Positions 1-9,398 of a stretch of 64,000 nucleotides of DNA are shown in pieces. Within the stretch, counting starts at the first letter, position 1, and each line of letters begins with the position of its first letter. The translations under genes and the position numbers were made by a program. Under the pieces are notes generated by a model that worked only from the letters and a program-made list of their open reading frames with translations, ran no database searches and was not told where the DNA came from. This stretch comes from Niabella drilacis. GTDB taxonomy: Bacteria > Bacteroidota > Bacteroidia > Chitinophagales > Chitinophagaceae. The DNA lies in the NCBI RefSeq assembly GCF_900101395.1, contig NZ_FMZO01000008.1, positions 124,001-188,000 of the forward strand, given 5' to 3'.

Positions 1-258
1 AGCAATGTGGTAATGCCGATTGTTGTAGGTTCGAAAGTAAAATTGAACCCGATGATCGCTTTTATCGGGATCATTATCGGTGAAATGCTTTGGGGCATTT
101 CCGGAATGTTCCTTTGCATTCCTTTCCTGGCGATATTAAAAATAATATTTGACCGTGTGGACGGCTTGCATGCCTGGGGAATGCTGATGGGCGAGGAGGG
201 GGATCTGGAAAGAGGGCAGCGGCGGATCCTGCTGGCACGGGCACGGAGCAAAAAATAA
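1..258 (+). CDS. AI-2E family transporter, C-terminal end (5' cut by window edge)
   Basis: The reading frame is open from the first base (S-N-V-V-M-P) and stops with TAA at 256-258, so this is the last 85 or so residues of a longer protein. Two hydrophobic segments separated by a P-F-L-A-I-L-K-I stretch, a VVGSKVKLNP motif and a short charged tail match the C-terminal end of the AI-2E / PerM permease family (multi-pass inner-membrane proteins). Family membership does not fix the substrate; many members have nothing to do with autoinducer-2. The first codon of the gene lies outside the window. Confidence 0.8.
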   Translation, partial: SNVVMPIVVGSKVKLNPMIAFIGIIIGEMLWGISGMFLCIPFLAILKIIFDRVDGLHAWGMLMGEEGDLERGQRRILLARARSKK

Positions 259-311
259 CCTTGTAATCAGAGTTGCCGCAGGGCAAACGCCTCTGATTTC
301 AGCATTGTTCA

Positions 312-426
312 GCTCCGGAGGAGCAGCGTGTTTATAGTAATCTGCTGTTTTATCAACCCGGCTCCTGTAGGAGCCGCGTGTTTCCCCTTTAATATCTTGC
401 TATAAACACGCGGCACTTACAGTGCC
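312..426. repeat. Cluster of three REP-like hairpin units with a shared GCGTGTTTATAG tail
   Basis: Three copies of one small palindromic unit lie in 115 bases. Unit 1 (312-337, plus) has stem GCTCC/GGAGC and tail AGCGTGTTTATAG. Unit 2 (360-383, plus) has stem GGCTCC/GGAGCC around a TGTA loop and tail GCGTGTTT. Unit 3 (399-426, minus) has stem GGCACT/AGTGCC around a GTA loop and tail GCGTGTTTATAGC. The stem sequence differs between units but stays paired, while the tail is conserved: the pattern of REP/BIME-type elements. The cluster lies between the permease gene and a broken Rpn-family gene. Confidence 0.7.
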
Positions 427-530
427 TGAAAATGCTCCTGGTGTGCTCTTTTCACCCAATTTAGATGCGTTTGCCCTGAGAGTTGCCGGCCTTCTGATAT
501 GTTCTCTTAAGAAAAACCGTATCTTTAAGG

Positions 531-809
531 ATGGCAACTATGAAAACCCCGGCGATAGCGCCGATAGGGCGCTATATCGACCCGCTAACTGATTTTGGAT
601 TTAAAAGGATCTTTGGTTCGGAAGCTCATAAGCGGCAGCTGGTGTCTTTTTTGAATGCGTTGTTCAAAGGCCGGAAGCTGCCCCAGGAGCATAGTGGTCC
701 TGCAAAGCATTACCGGAAGGCTGTTTTTGATGTTAGCTGCAGGGGTAACAGTTGGTTTTGTAAGGAAGGTACGCCTGGAAGCGGGAAAATAAGTTGTATA
801 AATGAATAG
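531..809 (+). pseudogene. Truncated Rpn-family (PD-(D/E)XK) recombination-promoting nuclease/transposase
   Basis: The N-terminal third of the family is recognisable: R-Y-I-D-P-L-T-D-F-G-F-K-R-I-F-G, then a PAKHYRKAVFDV block. After FDV, where an intact member continues with a glycine-rich turn and a FIIEVQ-type catalytic strand, the sequence becomes unrelated and stops after 92 residues; intact members are about 290 residues. Similarity to the second Rpn copy at 41721-42604 includes the leader (TATCTTTAAG directly before ATGGC). The catalytic E-x-Q strand and the whole C-terminal half are missing, so the product cannot be an active nuclease. A terminator hairpin follows at once. Confidence 0.8.
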
Positions 810-811
810 GG

Positions 812-846
812 AAAAGCTGTTCCCCACCGGGGAATAGCTTTTTTGT
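812..846 (+). terminator. Rho-independent terminator after the Rpn remnant
   Basis: AAAAGCTGTTCCCC pairs with GGGGAATAGCTTTT across a 3-nt loop (one G-T position in the stem) and runs into a T tract. It begins 3 nt after the stop of the broken Rpn gene. From 847 to 1127 I see no gene. Confidence 0.75.
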
Positions 847-1127
847 TGCTACTAACAGATGGGGTTACATTACCACCTGTGGTACTTCTAATAAGGATAT
901 AAGGCATTGCCATTCCGGATACAGGTCTTTTACAGTTGACCGGTCTTTTTAAGAATGAACAGATTTGACTAACTATTGAGACGTTTTGTGATGCCTGTTT
1001 GATTTTTTTTTAAGAATTTCGCCGGGAATTGCATTGTCATCAGGAGCAGTGCGGGATAAACGAACCCGGCACAGGAAATGGCAGACCGCCTGTTCAATGA
1101 TCACAGTATTCAATCATTAAAAACGAA

Positions 1128-3629
1128 ATGTATCATTTTATGCTTCAGTCAGTTTATCGGGGAGTGCGATCGTATGTCCTGTTGATGGTCCTTTTTCTTT
1201 GTGTACAGGAAGGGTATAGCCAGGAACAGAAGGCTCCCAGCTACCCCCTTATTACTCATACTCCCTATTTTAGCATCTGGAGTAATACGGATCAGCTCAA
1301 TGAATCGGTAACCACGCATTGGTCCGGCACAGAACAGTCGCTCATCGGTATCGTAAAAGTTGATGGCCGGTTTTACCGGTTCCTCGGCAGGGAACAGGGA
1401 CATTTTGCAGCGGTGGCTCCAACGAGCGAGGAAGCACCTTATAGTGTTCAATATACCGAGCAGGAGCCCGGTTCCGGTTGGAATGCGCCAGGGTTTGATG
1501 ATCGCAACTGGAAGAAGGGGGCCGCCCCCTTCTCTGATGACCGGTCGGTGGCAAAAACTTTCTGGGATACCGATGATCTTTGGGTACGCCGGACTTTCAA
1601 TGTAAAAGGCCCTGTGAAGGGTGACCTGTACCTGAAGATCAATCATGATGACAATATCGATATTTACCTGAACGGGAACCTGGTTTATCATAAGATCGGC
1701 TGGGTAAACCGGATGACCTACCTGGAGCTGAACAAGGCTTTGAGAGCGAGCCTGAAAGAAGGTAAGAATGTTTTGGCGGTACACCTGCGCAATACAGCCG
1801 GCGGACGTCACCTGGATCTGGGTATTTCGCGGAAAGTTCCGCCACCGGCATCACAGCAGGTGTTAAAAGCAACCCAGTCTAATGTTGAAGTGAAAGCCCT
1901 GCAAACGGTTTACGATTTTAAAGCAGGGGGTGTGGATCTGACCGTTCGTTTTATATCCCCGCTGTTACTAAAGGAACTGGATCTGATGGCCCGCCCCGTG
2001 TCTTACATCACGTATGCCGTAAAATCGAATGATGGCCGGCAACACGATGTAAAAGTATACCTGGGCGCATCCTCCAATATTGCCGTAAATGAGTCCTCCC
2101 AGGAAGTAATGGCAAATGTAGTGAGCAACGGAGCGCTGAACATGCTGCAGACGGGCACTACCAGCCAGCCGGTGCTTGCCAAAAAAGGAGACGATCTGCG
2201 TATAGACTGGGGATATTTTTATGTAGGTGCCCGCAAAGAAATGACCACACAGTTTATTACCCGTAACCAGGAGGAAGGTATTGCCGGGTTTACCGGTAAC
2301 AGGGCGGTTGGCAACCAATCCGGCATCAGGGGAAAGAACCTGGTACTGAATACGGTATTGAATATGGGAAAGATAGGAGCCGCCGGTAAAGAGCAGTTTA
2401 TGTTATTGGGTTATGACGAGCTTTATTCCATCCAGTACTTTCATAATAACCTGAGGCCCTGGTGGAATAAAAACGGCGATAAAACATTTACCGCCATAAT
2501 GAATGAAGCCGCAGCCTCCTATAACACGGTGGTTAAAAAAGTGAACGATTTTGATAAAGTGATTTATGGAGATGCCTTCAGGGCGGGTGGCGCCGCTTAT
2601 GCAAAGCTTTGTGAGCTGGTATACCGCCAGAGCATTGCGGCACATGCGCTCGTGGAGAGCCCGCAGAAAGACCTGCTCTTCCTTTCCAAGGAAAATTTCA
2701 GTAACGGGTCTATCAACACGGTGGATCTGACCTATCCGTCGGCGCCGCTTTTTCTGGCGTACAATGCGGCCCTGCAAAAGGGGATGATGAATGGTATCTT
2801 TTATTACAGTGAAAGCGGAAAATGGACCAAACCCTTTGCAGCACACGACCTGGGCACTTATCCATTGGCAAATGGTCAAACCTATGGTGAAGATATGCCG
2901 GTGGAAGAAGCGGGAAATATGATCATACTGATGGCGGCGATTGCCCGGGTGGATGGAAATGCCGGCTATGCCAGGGCGCACTGGAAAACACTGACCACAT
3001 GGGCCGACTACCTGAGCCGGGATGGTTTTGACCCGGCCAACCAGCTGTGTACCGATGACTTTGCCGGTCATATGGCCCGCAATGTAAACCTTTCGGCCAA
3101 GGCGATAATGGCGCTGCGCAGCTATGCCATGCTGGCCGAAATGCTGGGGGAAAAGGAAACCGCCCGGAAATATCTGGCATTGGTAAAACCAATGGTGCCC
3201 AAATGGATGGAGCTGGCCAACGACGGGGATCATTACACCCTTGCATTTGAGAAGAAAGGCACCTGGAGCCAGAAATATAACCTGGTTTGGGATAAGGTTC
3301 TCAATTTTAACCTGTTTCCGCAATCTGTATATGATAAAGAGATCCGGTTCTATTTAACAAAACAGCAGGAATATGGGCTGCCGTTAGATTCGCGGAAAAC
3401 TTATACAAAATCTGACTGGATCATGTGGACGGCAACGATGACGGGTAACCGCGGCGATTTTGAAAAGTTCATAGAACCCCTATACCGGTATGCAAGGGAA
3501 ACCAAAAGCAGGGTGCCGATGAGCGACTGGCATGAAACCACCACCGGCAAACAGGTAGGATTCCAGGCGCGGAGCGTGGTAGGGGGGTATTTTATGAAGG
3601 TGTTGGATCAGCAGCTCAATAAACGGTAA
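1128..3629 (+). CDS. Secreted glutaminase A-type protein (DUF4964/DUF5127/DUF4965/DUF1793) with jelly-roll insert
   Basis: Predicted 833-residue secreted protein with an N-terminal signal peptide (hydrophobic segment about residues 15-28). A PLITHTPYFSIWS block near residue 38 is the DUF4964 signature. Residues about 105-235 form a galactose-binding-like jelly roll (W-N-A-P-G-F-D-D-R-N-W; YLNGNLVY). DUF5127 and then the helical DUF4965/DUF1793 part fill the rest (DLTYPSAPLFL; YGEDMPVEEAGNM). Fungal GtaA of this architecture hydrolyses L-glutamine to glutamate and ammonia. For the bacterial proteins the activity is inferred only, and the helical-hairpin fold resembles that of glycoside hydrolases. 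The next gene on the same strand is the GH92 enzyme 54 nt downstream, which has its own -7 box. Confidence 0.82.
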   Translation: MYHFMLQSVYRGVRSYVLLMVLFLCVQEGYSQEQKAPSYPLITHTPYFSIWSNTDQLNESVTTHWSGTEQSLIGIVKVDGRFYRFLGREQGHFAAVAPTSEEAPYSVQYTEQEPGSGWNAPGFDDRNWKKGAAPFSDDRSVAKTFWDTDDLWVRRTFNVKGPVKGDLYLKINHDDNIDIYLNGNLVYHKIGWVNRMTYLELNKALRASLKEGKNVLAVHLRNTAGGRHLDLGISRKVPPPASQQVLKATQSNVEVKALQTVYDFKAGGVDLTVRFISPLLLKELDLMARPVSYITYAVKSNDGRQHDVKVYLGASSNIAVNESSQEVMANVVSNGALNMLQTGTTSQPVLAKKGDDLRIDWGYFYVGARKEMTTQFITRNQEEGIAGFTGNRAVGNQSGIRGKNLVLNTVLNMGKIGAAGKEQFMLLGYDELYSIQYFHNNLRPWWNKNGDKTFTAIMNEAAASYNTVVKKVNDFDKVIYGDAFRAGGAAYAKLCELVYRQSIAAHALVESPQKDLLFLSKENFSNGSINTVDLTYPSAPLFLAYNAALQKGMMNGIFYYSESGKWTKPFAAHDLGTYPLANGQTYGEDMPVEEAGNMIILMAAIARVDGNAGYARAHWKTLTTWADYLSRDGFDPANQLCTDDFAGHMARNVNLSAKAIMALRSYAMLAEMLGEKETARKYLALVKPMVPKWMELANDGDHYTLAFEKKGTWSQKYNLVWDKVLNFNLFPQSVYDKEIRFYLTKQQEYGLPLDSRKTYTKSDWIMWTATMTGNRGDFEKFIEPLYRYARETKSRVPMSDWHETTTGKQVGFQARSVVGGYFMKVLDQQLNKR

Positions 3630-3642
3630 CAGGAGCGCTTTA

Positions 3643-3650
3643 TATTTTTG
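3643..3650 (+). promoter_or_regulatory. Bacteroidota -7 promoter element (TATTTTTG)
   Basis: TATTTTTG fits the Bacteroidota -7 consensus TAnnTTTG and lies 33 nt before the ATG of the GH92 gene. I see no convincing -33 TTTG at the usual spacing, so support is partial. It suggests the mannosidase can be transcribed separately from the gene upstream. Confidence 0.45.
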
Positions 3651-3683
3651 TAATCTATCTTAGGGGTATAAACCGGATTTATC

Positions 3684-5969
3684 ATGACTGTTTTGAAAAA
3701 GCTTCTTGCTGCTGGATTGATTGTCGGAGTGTTTGTGCGTACGGCTTTTTCACAACCCGGGGGGCTTGTGCACTATGTAAACACGTTACAGGGAACAAAT
3801 TCCGCACATGAGTTGACGCGGGGGAATACTTATCCAACAACGGCATTGCCCTTTGGCATGCATACCTGGACGGCACAAACCGGGCGCAATGGCGACGGGT
3901 GGAAATATCAATATACAAAAAATACCATCCGCGGGTTTCAGCAGGCACATCAGTGCAGCTCCTGGACCAATGATTATGCGGTGTTCTCACTAATGCCGGT
4001 AGTGGATAACCTTGTGGTGAATGAGCAGGCCCGGGCGGCTGTATTCCGCCATGAAAAAGAAGTTGCTTTGCCGCATTACTATAAGGTGGCATTGGAAAAC
4101 GGCATCACCACAGAAATGTCACCTGCTGAAAGAGGCGCTCATTTGCGGTTTCGTTTCCCGGAAGGGCATAAAAGCTTCCTGGTACTGGATGGGTACACCG
4201 GTTTGAGCGGTGTGGAAATAGATCCTGCTGCGCGTAAGATCACGGGCTATGTCAATAATGGCCGCGGATTTCAAAAGGGATGGAAGAACTACTTTGTGAT
4301 CCGGTTCGATCAGCCTTTTACTGCCTATGGTACCTGGGATAACCGGACCGATAGCATCAGCGCCGGTACTGTAAAAGCCGAAGGTGCAGGAAGGGGAGCA
4401 TATCTGGAGTTCAGGGCCGGAGTAAATGTACAGGCGAAGGTTGCCTCTTCTTATATCAGCCAGGAACAGGCAGAGCGGAACCTGGAGCGCGAGCTGGGCG
4501 CAGACAGGACGCTGGAGCAAACAAAGGCAAGAGCGGCTAAGATATGGAATGAGCATTTGTCGAAGGTGCTTGTTGAAGGAGGCTCCGAGGCAGATAAAGC
4601 GACCTTCTATTCCTGCTTTTTCCGGGCCAGCCTCTTTTCCCGCAAGTTTTATGAGCTGGATAAAGACGGTAACCCTTATTATTTCAGTCCCTATGATGGC
4701 AAGGTACATAAAGGATACCTGTTTACTGATACCGGCTTCTGGGATACCTTCCGGGCTCAGTTCCCTTTAAATGCGTTGCTGCATCCTACTATGCACGGCC
4801 GCTATGTGAGTGCGTTGCTGGATGCACAGGAACAGTGTGGCTGGCTGCCGGCCTGGTCCTTTCCTAATGAACAGGGAAGCATGATCGGTAATCATGCCAT
4901 TTCGCTGCTGGCGGATGCATGGGCAAAGGGGCTTCATACTTTTGATCCCCTAAAGGCATTAAAGGCTTACGATCATGAAGCCAATCATAAAGGCCCCTGG
5001 GGGCCCGCCAATGGCAGGGATGGCTATAAAGAATACAATGAACTGGGTTACGTTCCCTATCCCCGTTACCGCGAAGCTACAGCCAAGACACTCGAATATG
5101 CATATGATGATTTTTGCGGGTATTATCTTGCAAAAGCCATCGGCAACCGGGAATACATGGATCGCTTTGGTGCAAAGATGTTCAACTATCAACATGTTTT
5201 TGATCCCTCAAAGGGATTTATGCTCGGAAAGGATGAGCAGGGTAACTGGATAAAGAACTTTGACCCCACAGAATGGGGCGGCCCCTATACAGAAGGAAAT
5301 GCCTGGCATTGGGTGTGGTCGGTATTTCATGATATTGCCGGATTGAAGCAGCTGCTGGGGGGTGACCGGCTGTTTACGGCAAAATTGGATTCGGTCTTCT
5401 CTGTGCCGAATACCGTGAAAGTAGGCACTTATGGTGGCCTGATCCATGAGATGACGGAAATGGTGATGGCTGATATGGGACAATATGCGCATGGCAATCA
5501 GCCCATCCAGCATATGGTCTATTTGTACAATTATGCCAATGAGCCCTGGAAGGCCCAGTACCATGCCCGGGAAGTGATGAAAAGACTGTATAGTGCTTCG
5601 GAGAACGGATATCCCGGTGATGAAGACCAGGGGCAAACTTCGTCCTGGTACGTATTGAGCGCATTAGGGCTGTACAGTGTTACACCGGGTACCAATGAGT
5701 ATGTGATCGGAAGCCCTTTATTTAAAAAAGCGACCATAACGCTGGAGAACGGAAAGCAATTTGTCATTGAAGCGGGAAACAATTCAGCCAAGAATGTTTA
5801 CATCAACAGGGCACTGCTAAATGGTAAGGTATATTCAAAAAACTTCATCACTTACCAGGACATTGTAAAAGGCGGGCGCCTGCATTTTGAAATGAGTGCA
5901 ACGCCCAATAAAAAAAGGGGGTTGGAGCCGAGCGATCGGCCTTTTTCTGTAAGCCTGGCAACACCATAA
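3684..5969 (+). CDS. GH92 family alpha-mannosidase, secreted
   Basis: 761-residue glycoside hydrolase with a signal peptide (residues 1-23, ending A-F-S). Family-92 marks are GNTYPTTALPFGM near residue 50, DTGFWDTFR in the catalytic domain, and the C-terminal GDEDQGQTSSWYVLSALG run with the acidic pair typical of GH92. Members are calcium-dependent exo-mannosidases, mostly alpha-1,2, acting on N-glycans or yeast mannan in the periplasm or at the cell surface. The length and domain order (N-terminal beta sandwich, C-terminal helical barrel) are normal for the family. The linkage specificity cannot be read from sequence. Together with the GH20 enzyme, glycosylasparaginase and NagB further on it suits N-glycan salvage. 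Confidence 0.93.
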   Translation: MTVLKKLLAAGLIVGVFVRTAFSQPGGLVHYVNTLQGTNSAHELTRGNTYPTTALPFGMHTWTAQTGRNGDGWKYQYTKNTIRGFQQAHQCSSWTNDYAVFSLMPVVDNLVVNEQARAAVFRHEKEVALPHYYKVALENGITTEMSPAERGAHLRFRFPEGHKSFLVLDGYTGLSGVEIDPAARKITGYVNNGRGFQKGWKNYFVIRFDQPFTAYGTWDNRTDSISAGTVKAEGAGRGAYLEFRAGVNVQAKVASSYISQEQAERNLERELGADRTLEQTKARAAKIWNEHLSKVLVEGGSEADKATFYSCFFRASLFSRKFYELDKDGNPYYFSPYDGKVHKGYLFTDTGFWDTFRAQFPLNALLHPTMHGRYVSALLDAQEQCGWLPAWSFPNEQGSMIGNHAISLLADAWAKGLHTFDPLKALKAYDHEANHKGPWGPANGRDGYKEYNELGYVPYPRYREATAKTLEYAYDDFCGYYLAKAIGNREYMDRFGAKMFNYQHVFDPSKGFMLGKDEQGNWIKNFDPTEWGGPYTEGNAWHWVWSVFHDIAGLKQLLGGDRLFTAKLDSVFSVPNTVKVGTYGGLIHEMTEMVMADMGQYAHGNQPIQHMVYLYNYANEPWKAQYHAREVMKRLYSASENGYPGDEDQGQTSSWYVLSALGLYSVTPGTNEYVIGSPLFKKATITLENGKQFVIEAGNNSAKNVYINRALLNGKVYSKNFITYQDIVKGGRLHFEMSATPNKKRGLEPSDRPFSVSLATP

Positions 5970-6152
5970 ATATCCGGGCCATGCCCCTTTACGGGAGTTA
6001 GGGGTTACGGCAGATTGTCTGTGACGGCCGGTTAAATTTGTGAGCAGTATTGCGGTCGTTGACTGGTATTGGAAATTGGAAGAGTCCGGCGGTTTTTGTA
6101 ACTTACAGGTTTGATCAAAACAGCCAAAAATGATCAGGGCAAAGGGTTTAAT

Positions 6153-6977
6153 ATGGAAGAGTGGATCGCCGACCAAAAAGAGCAAAAGCCGGTAGTACTG
6201 CTGATTGATGACAACGAAGAGATCCTTGACTATCTTGCCGGTGATCTGAAAAGCCGCTACACTGTACTTACCGCGCATGACGGGGCAGAAGCGCTTCAGG
6301 TACTGGAGACCGCATTTGTCCAGCTGATCATAAGTGATGTTATGATGCCGCATATAGACGGGTTCGCATTCTGCGAGCGGATCAAATCCAGCCTGGAATT
6401 TAATCATATCCCTTTGATTTTACTGACTGCAAAAGACACGCTCCAGTCAAAGATACAGGGGCTGAAGACCGGCGCGGATGCCTATATTGAAAAGCCGTTT
6501 TCATTGGAGCATCTCTATGTACAGATGGAGAACCTCCTGGAAGGGAGGGCCCGGCTAAAAGATTTTTATGCACGGTCGCCGCTGGCACATATCAACAGCA
6601 TGGCATATTCAAAAATGGATCAGGATTTTCTGGAGAACCTGCATGGGCATATTATCCGGAATCTTGAAGATACAGACCTGGACGTAGAAAAACCGGCCCT
6701 GTTGATGAACGTAAGCCGCCCTACTTTATACAGAAAGATCAAATCCCTTTCCGGATTGGCGCCGCATGATATCATCAACCTTACCCGGCTGAAAAAAGCG
6801 GCGATCCTTATCAATGAAGGAAATCTCCGGATTAACGAGGTGGCCGGGCTGGTCGGGTACAATTCGCCCAGCCAGTTTAAGCGAAATTTTCTCAAGCAGT
6901 TTAAGATCAGCCCGGCGGCCTATATCGATAAGGTTACCGCAGCATTTAACAGGCGCCAGGAGGACGGCATGCATTAA
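6153..6977 (+). CDS. Response regulator: receiver domain plus AraC-type DNA-binding domain
   Basis: The receiver domain (about residues 12-130) has the acidic pair in LLIDDNEE, the phospho-acceptor Asp in LIISDVMMP, the Thr of LLTAKD and the Lys of EKPF. A linker leads to two AraC-type helix-turn-helix motifs (MNVSRPTLYRKIKSL; VAGLVGYNSPSQFKRNF). The layout equals the C-terminal third of hybrid two-component sensors that control polysaccharide-utilisation loci, but here it stands alone. I chose ATG 6153 over a TTG at 6111 because the earlier residues resemble nothing. A kinase remnant of the same type lies convergently at 7124-7923. It probably regulated the decayed SusD/DUF1735 region. Confidence 0.88.
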   Translation: MEEWIADQKEQKPVVLLIDDNEEILDYLAGDLKSRYTVLTAHDGAEALQVLETAFVQLIISDVMMPHIDGFAFCERIKSSLEFNHIPLILLTAKDTLQSKIQGLKTGADAYIEKPFSLEHLYVQMENLLEGRARLKDFYARSPLAHINSMAYSKMDQDFLENLHGHIIRNLEDTDLDVEKPALLMNVSRPTLYRKIKSLSGLAPHDIINLTRLKKAAILINEGNLRINEVAGLVGYNSPSQFKRNFLKQFKISPAAYIDKVTAAFNRRQEDGMH

Positions 6978-7123
6978 TTTTATGAGTACCTGCTCCCTCT
7001 CAAACGGCCTGGAGGGCAGTGCTCTTCTTCCGGTGCCGTGCCCCGGTCCTCACAGATTGCCGGGGACCATTTTGCCTGCTCCTCCCGGCTCCGGGCTTGA
7101 AAACGTACTGATGCAGGGATGTT

Positions 7124-7923
7124 TTATGATCCCGGCGCCAGCGGTAATGTAAGCGTAAACACATTCATATGATCCTCCTCGTGATAGGTAAGGGTGCCCT
7201 GGTGGAGGAGGGCCAGTGACCGTGCAAAAGGCAGGCCGATGCCCGCCCCCGGTATATTCCCGTTCTCTTTTGAGCGGAAAAAGGGCTCAAAGATCCGGGC
7301 ACTGGCGTTGGGGGAGATCATCCGGCCGTCATTCTTTACAGTGATCAGTACCTCTTCTTTTCCGGTATCGGTTTTCATGTGCACTTCGCAGCATACCTGG
7401 GAGCGTCCGTATTTAATGGCGTTGTCGAGGAGATTGCTGAGTATTTTTATAAGCGCATCTTCATCTGCCTGCAGCATTATCGTTGCGCTGCTTTTGTAAA
7501 ACCGGTAGCTGATCTGTTTTTGATCAGCCGCCGGGCGAAAGCTTTCCCAGGTTATTTCTGTCAGCGCCGCTATATTTACCGGGCTCAAATGAATGGTGTA
7601 ATTGCCGGACTCGATCCGCCGGAAGTTTAGCAATTGGCTGGCAAGCCTCAACAGCCGTTCGGTATTCCTGTTCATGACCGTCAGTTCCTTTTCCGCTTCC
7701 GGTATCTTGTCTGTCATTTTTAACAGCTTATCCATAGGGGCTTTGATCAGTGTAAGCGGTGTGCGGATCTCGTGCGCAACGTGGTAAAGAAATCGATCTT
7801 GGCCTGGCTGAGCTCTTTTTCCTTGTTGAGTGAAAACAGCTGCATTTGCCGCCGTTGTTTTTCCTGCTGCCGGTTACTGATAAACTGCAGCGTTCCCAGC
7901 AGCAACAGCGCTGGCAACCCGTG
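7124..7923 (-). pseudogene. Histidine kinase remnant (membrane segment, frameshifted H-box, ATPase domain)
   Basis: The C-terminal part is a good HATPase domain: ILSNLLDNAIKYG (N box), FEPFFRS, GAGIGLPFAR (G box), ending LTLPLAPGS and stop. The open frame begins only after the H-box. Upstream, a shifted frame reads HEIRTPLTLIKAPMDKLL preceded by KELSQAKIDFFT, so a single base was lost near 7780-7787, inside the phospho-acceptor motif. Further upstream, part of a membrane segment (LLLLGTLQFISN) is still visible. Homology ends near 7900-7923, where SusD coding sequence begins on the other strand. The periplasmic sensor part is absent. It is convergent with the response regulator. Confidence 0.85.
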
Positions 7924-9284
7924 CTAAAGTATTTTTGTATGCGGCAAGCCCTTTGATGAATGGAGGTAAGCTGAGTATGGATTATAAAGCACAATTAGTA
8001 GATGATAAAGGAACATCACTGCTTTCACTTGCTTATGATGAACAAAAATGGGCCAGGGCAGCCGCTGCGGCAAAAGACGTGATACAGTTGGGTGTTTATT
8101 CCTTATTCGTTTCGCCGTATAAATCCTCGGGCACCATAACCCATCCAGCTACAATAAAGCCCCCGTATAACGCCGATTATTCAGATAAGCCCTGGCCGGA
8201 GGGATGGGCTGATATAGATCCGTTTGATTCTTATCGCGCCCTTTTTGATGGCGAAGTACCTGCCTCCTCAAACCCGGAGCTGATCTTTACACGCGGGCAG
8301 AACCAATCCTCCGAAGGTATAAATGTGATGGTGGTGCATCAATTACCACGGATAGCTTCCGGCTGGAACACACATGGTTTAACATTAAAACAGTGCGATG
8401 CCTATTACATGAACGATGGTGCCGATGTGCCGGGGAAGGGCATGGAGTACGGAAGGGGAGATGGCAGTCAGCGGGTAGGAGGCTTTGTAACCGATCAGGA
8501 TGTTGCAGGTGGAAAGTATATGCCCCTGGCGTCCGGCGTATCCTTGCAGTTTGCGAACAGGGAACCGCGGTTTTATGCCTCGGTGGCCTATAATGGCAGC
8601 GTATGGCACCTCACCAACGAGTCGCAGGTCAATAACAGGGAAAAGCAGGTTTTTTATTATCGCGGGTCAGGTAACGGGTATACCAATACCATGTTTTGGC
8701 TAAGAACCGGCATCGGGGTAATGAAATATGTAAATCCGCAGGACACTTATGAAAACGGAAGTTTGAGTAAAGTGGTACCAAAGTACGAGCCGGCTATTCG
8801 CTATGCAGATATATTACTGGCCTACGCCGAATCTTTAAACGAATTAAATAGTTCCTATGCTATACCCAGTTGGGATAGCTCGGTGGTTTATACCATTGCC
8901 AGGGACGTTGATGAAATGCGTAAAGGAATCAGGCCTGTCAGGATCAGGGCCGGGTTAACCGATTATTCCGGTACCATCTATTCAAGCAGCACTCAATTGC
9001 GCACCGCGATAAAACGTGAACGGCAAATTGAATTAATGGGTGAACAGCAACGGTACTACGATTTGCGCAGATGGGAGGATGCAGCCACTGAGCTAACCCT
9101 TCCTATATATGGCTACAATACGCTGATGACCGCCACACAAAGAGATCTGTTTCATCAGCCGGTGGCAGCTTTTGCGCTTCAAAGCACCTTCGCTTCCAAA
9201 ATGTATTTTTGGCCTATTGCAATCGATGAATTGAGGCGTGATGCCCGTTTGACGCAAAACCCGGGCTGGCAAACTTATAAATAA
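7899..9284 (+). pseudogene. RagB/SusD family outer-membrane lipoprotein lacking its N-terminal portion
   Basis: The frame is open from about 7890 without a proper start and reads ALATRAKVFLYAASPLMNGG, the internal helix typical of SusD proteins, about 200 residues or more into the family. It continues to a normal C-terminus (IRYADILLAYAESLNEL; LRTAIKRERQIELMGEQQRYYDLRRWED; end KMYFWPIAIDEL...NPGW). The lipoprotein signal and first TPR-like half are missing, replaced by a kinase fragment in the opposite orientation. No SusC/TonB partner is present. SusD proteins bind glycans at the cell surface, but a protein without its export signal cannot reach it. Translation from the internal TTG at 7935 would give 449 residues. 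Confidence 0.87.
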
Positions 9285-9310
9285 TTAAAACATTTACGAA
9301 TGAAACGTTC

Positions 9311-9334
9311 ATAATAAAATTTTCATTTTATTAT
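9311..9334 (+). terminator. AT-rich hairpin after the SusD remnant
   Basis: ATAATAAAAT pairs perfectly with ATTTTATTAT across a TTTC loop, 26 nt after the SusD stop. It is AT-only and lacks a clean T tract, so it may be a weak terminator or an mRNA-stabilising stem before the next lipoprotein gene. Confidence 0.4.
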
Positions 9335-9398
9335 ACAGGGAATGAAAATTTTATACCTGATCAGTTCCATTCGGCCAAAATCAATAAACTATTTACGA

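Noticed and set aside
1024-1038. Fifteen bases (GGGAATTGCATTGTC) repeated at 41632-41646, each near an Rpn copy.
   Set aside because: A few 15-base matches are expected by chance in 64 kb, and the positions relative to the Rpn genes differ (downstream in one, upstream in the other).
2403-3323. Minus-strand open frame of 306 codons inside the glutaminase A-type gene.
   Set aside because: No family features; the plus-strand gene is well supported.
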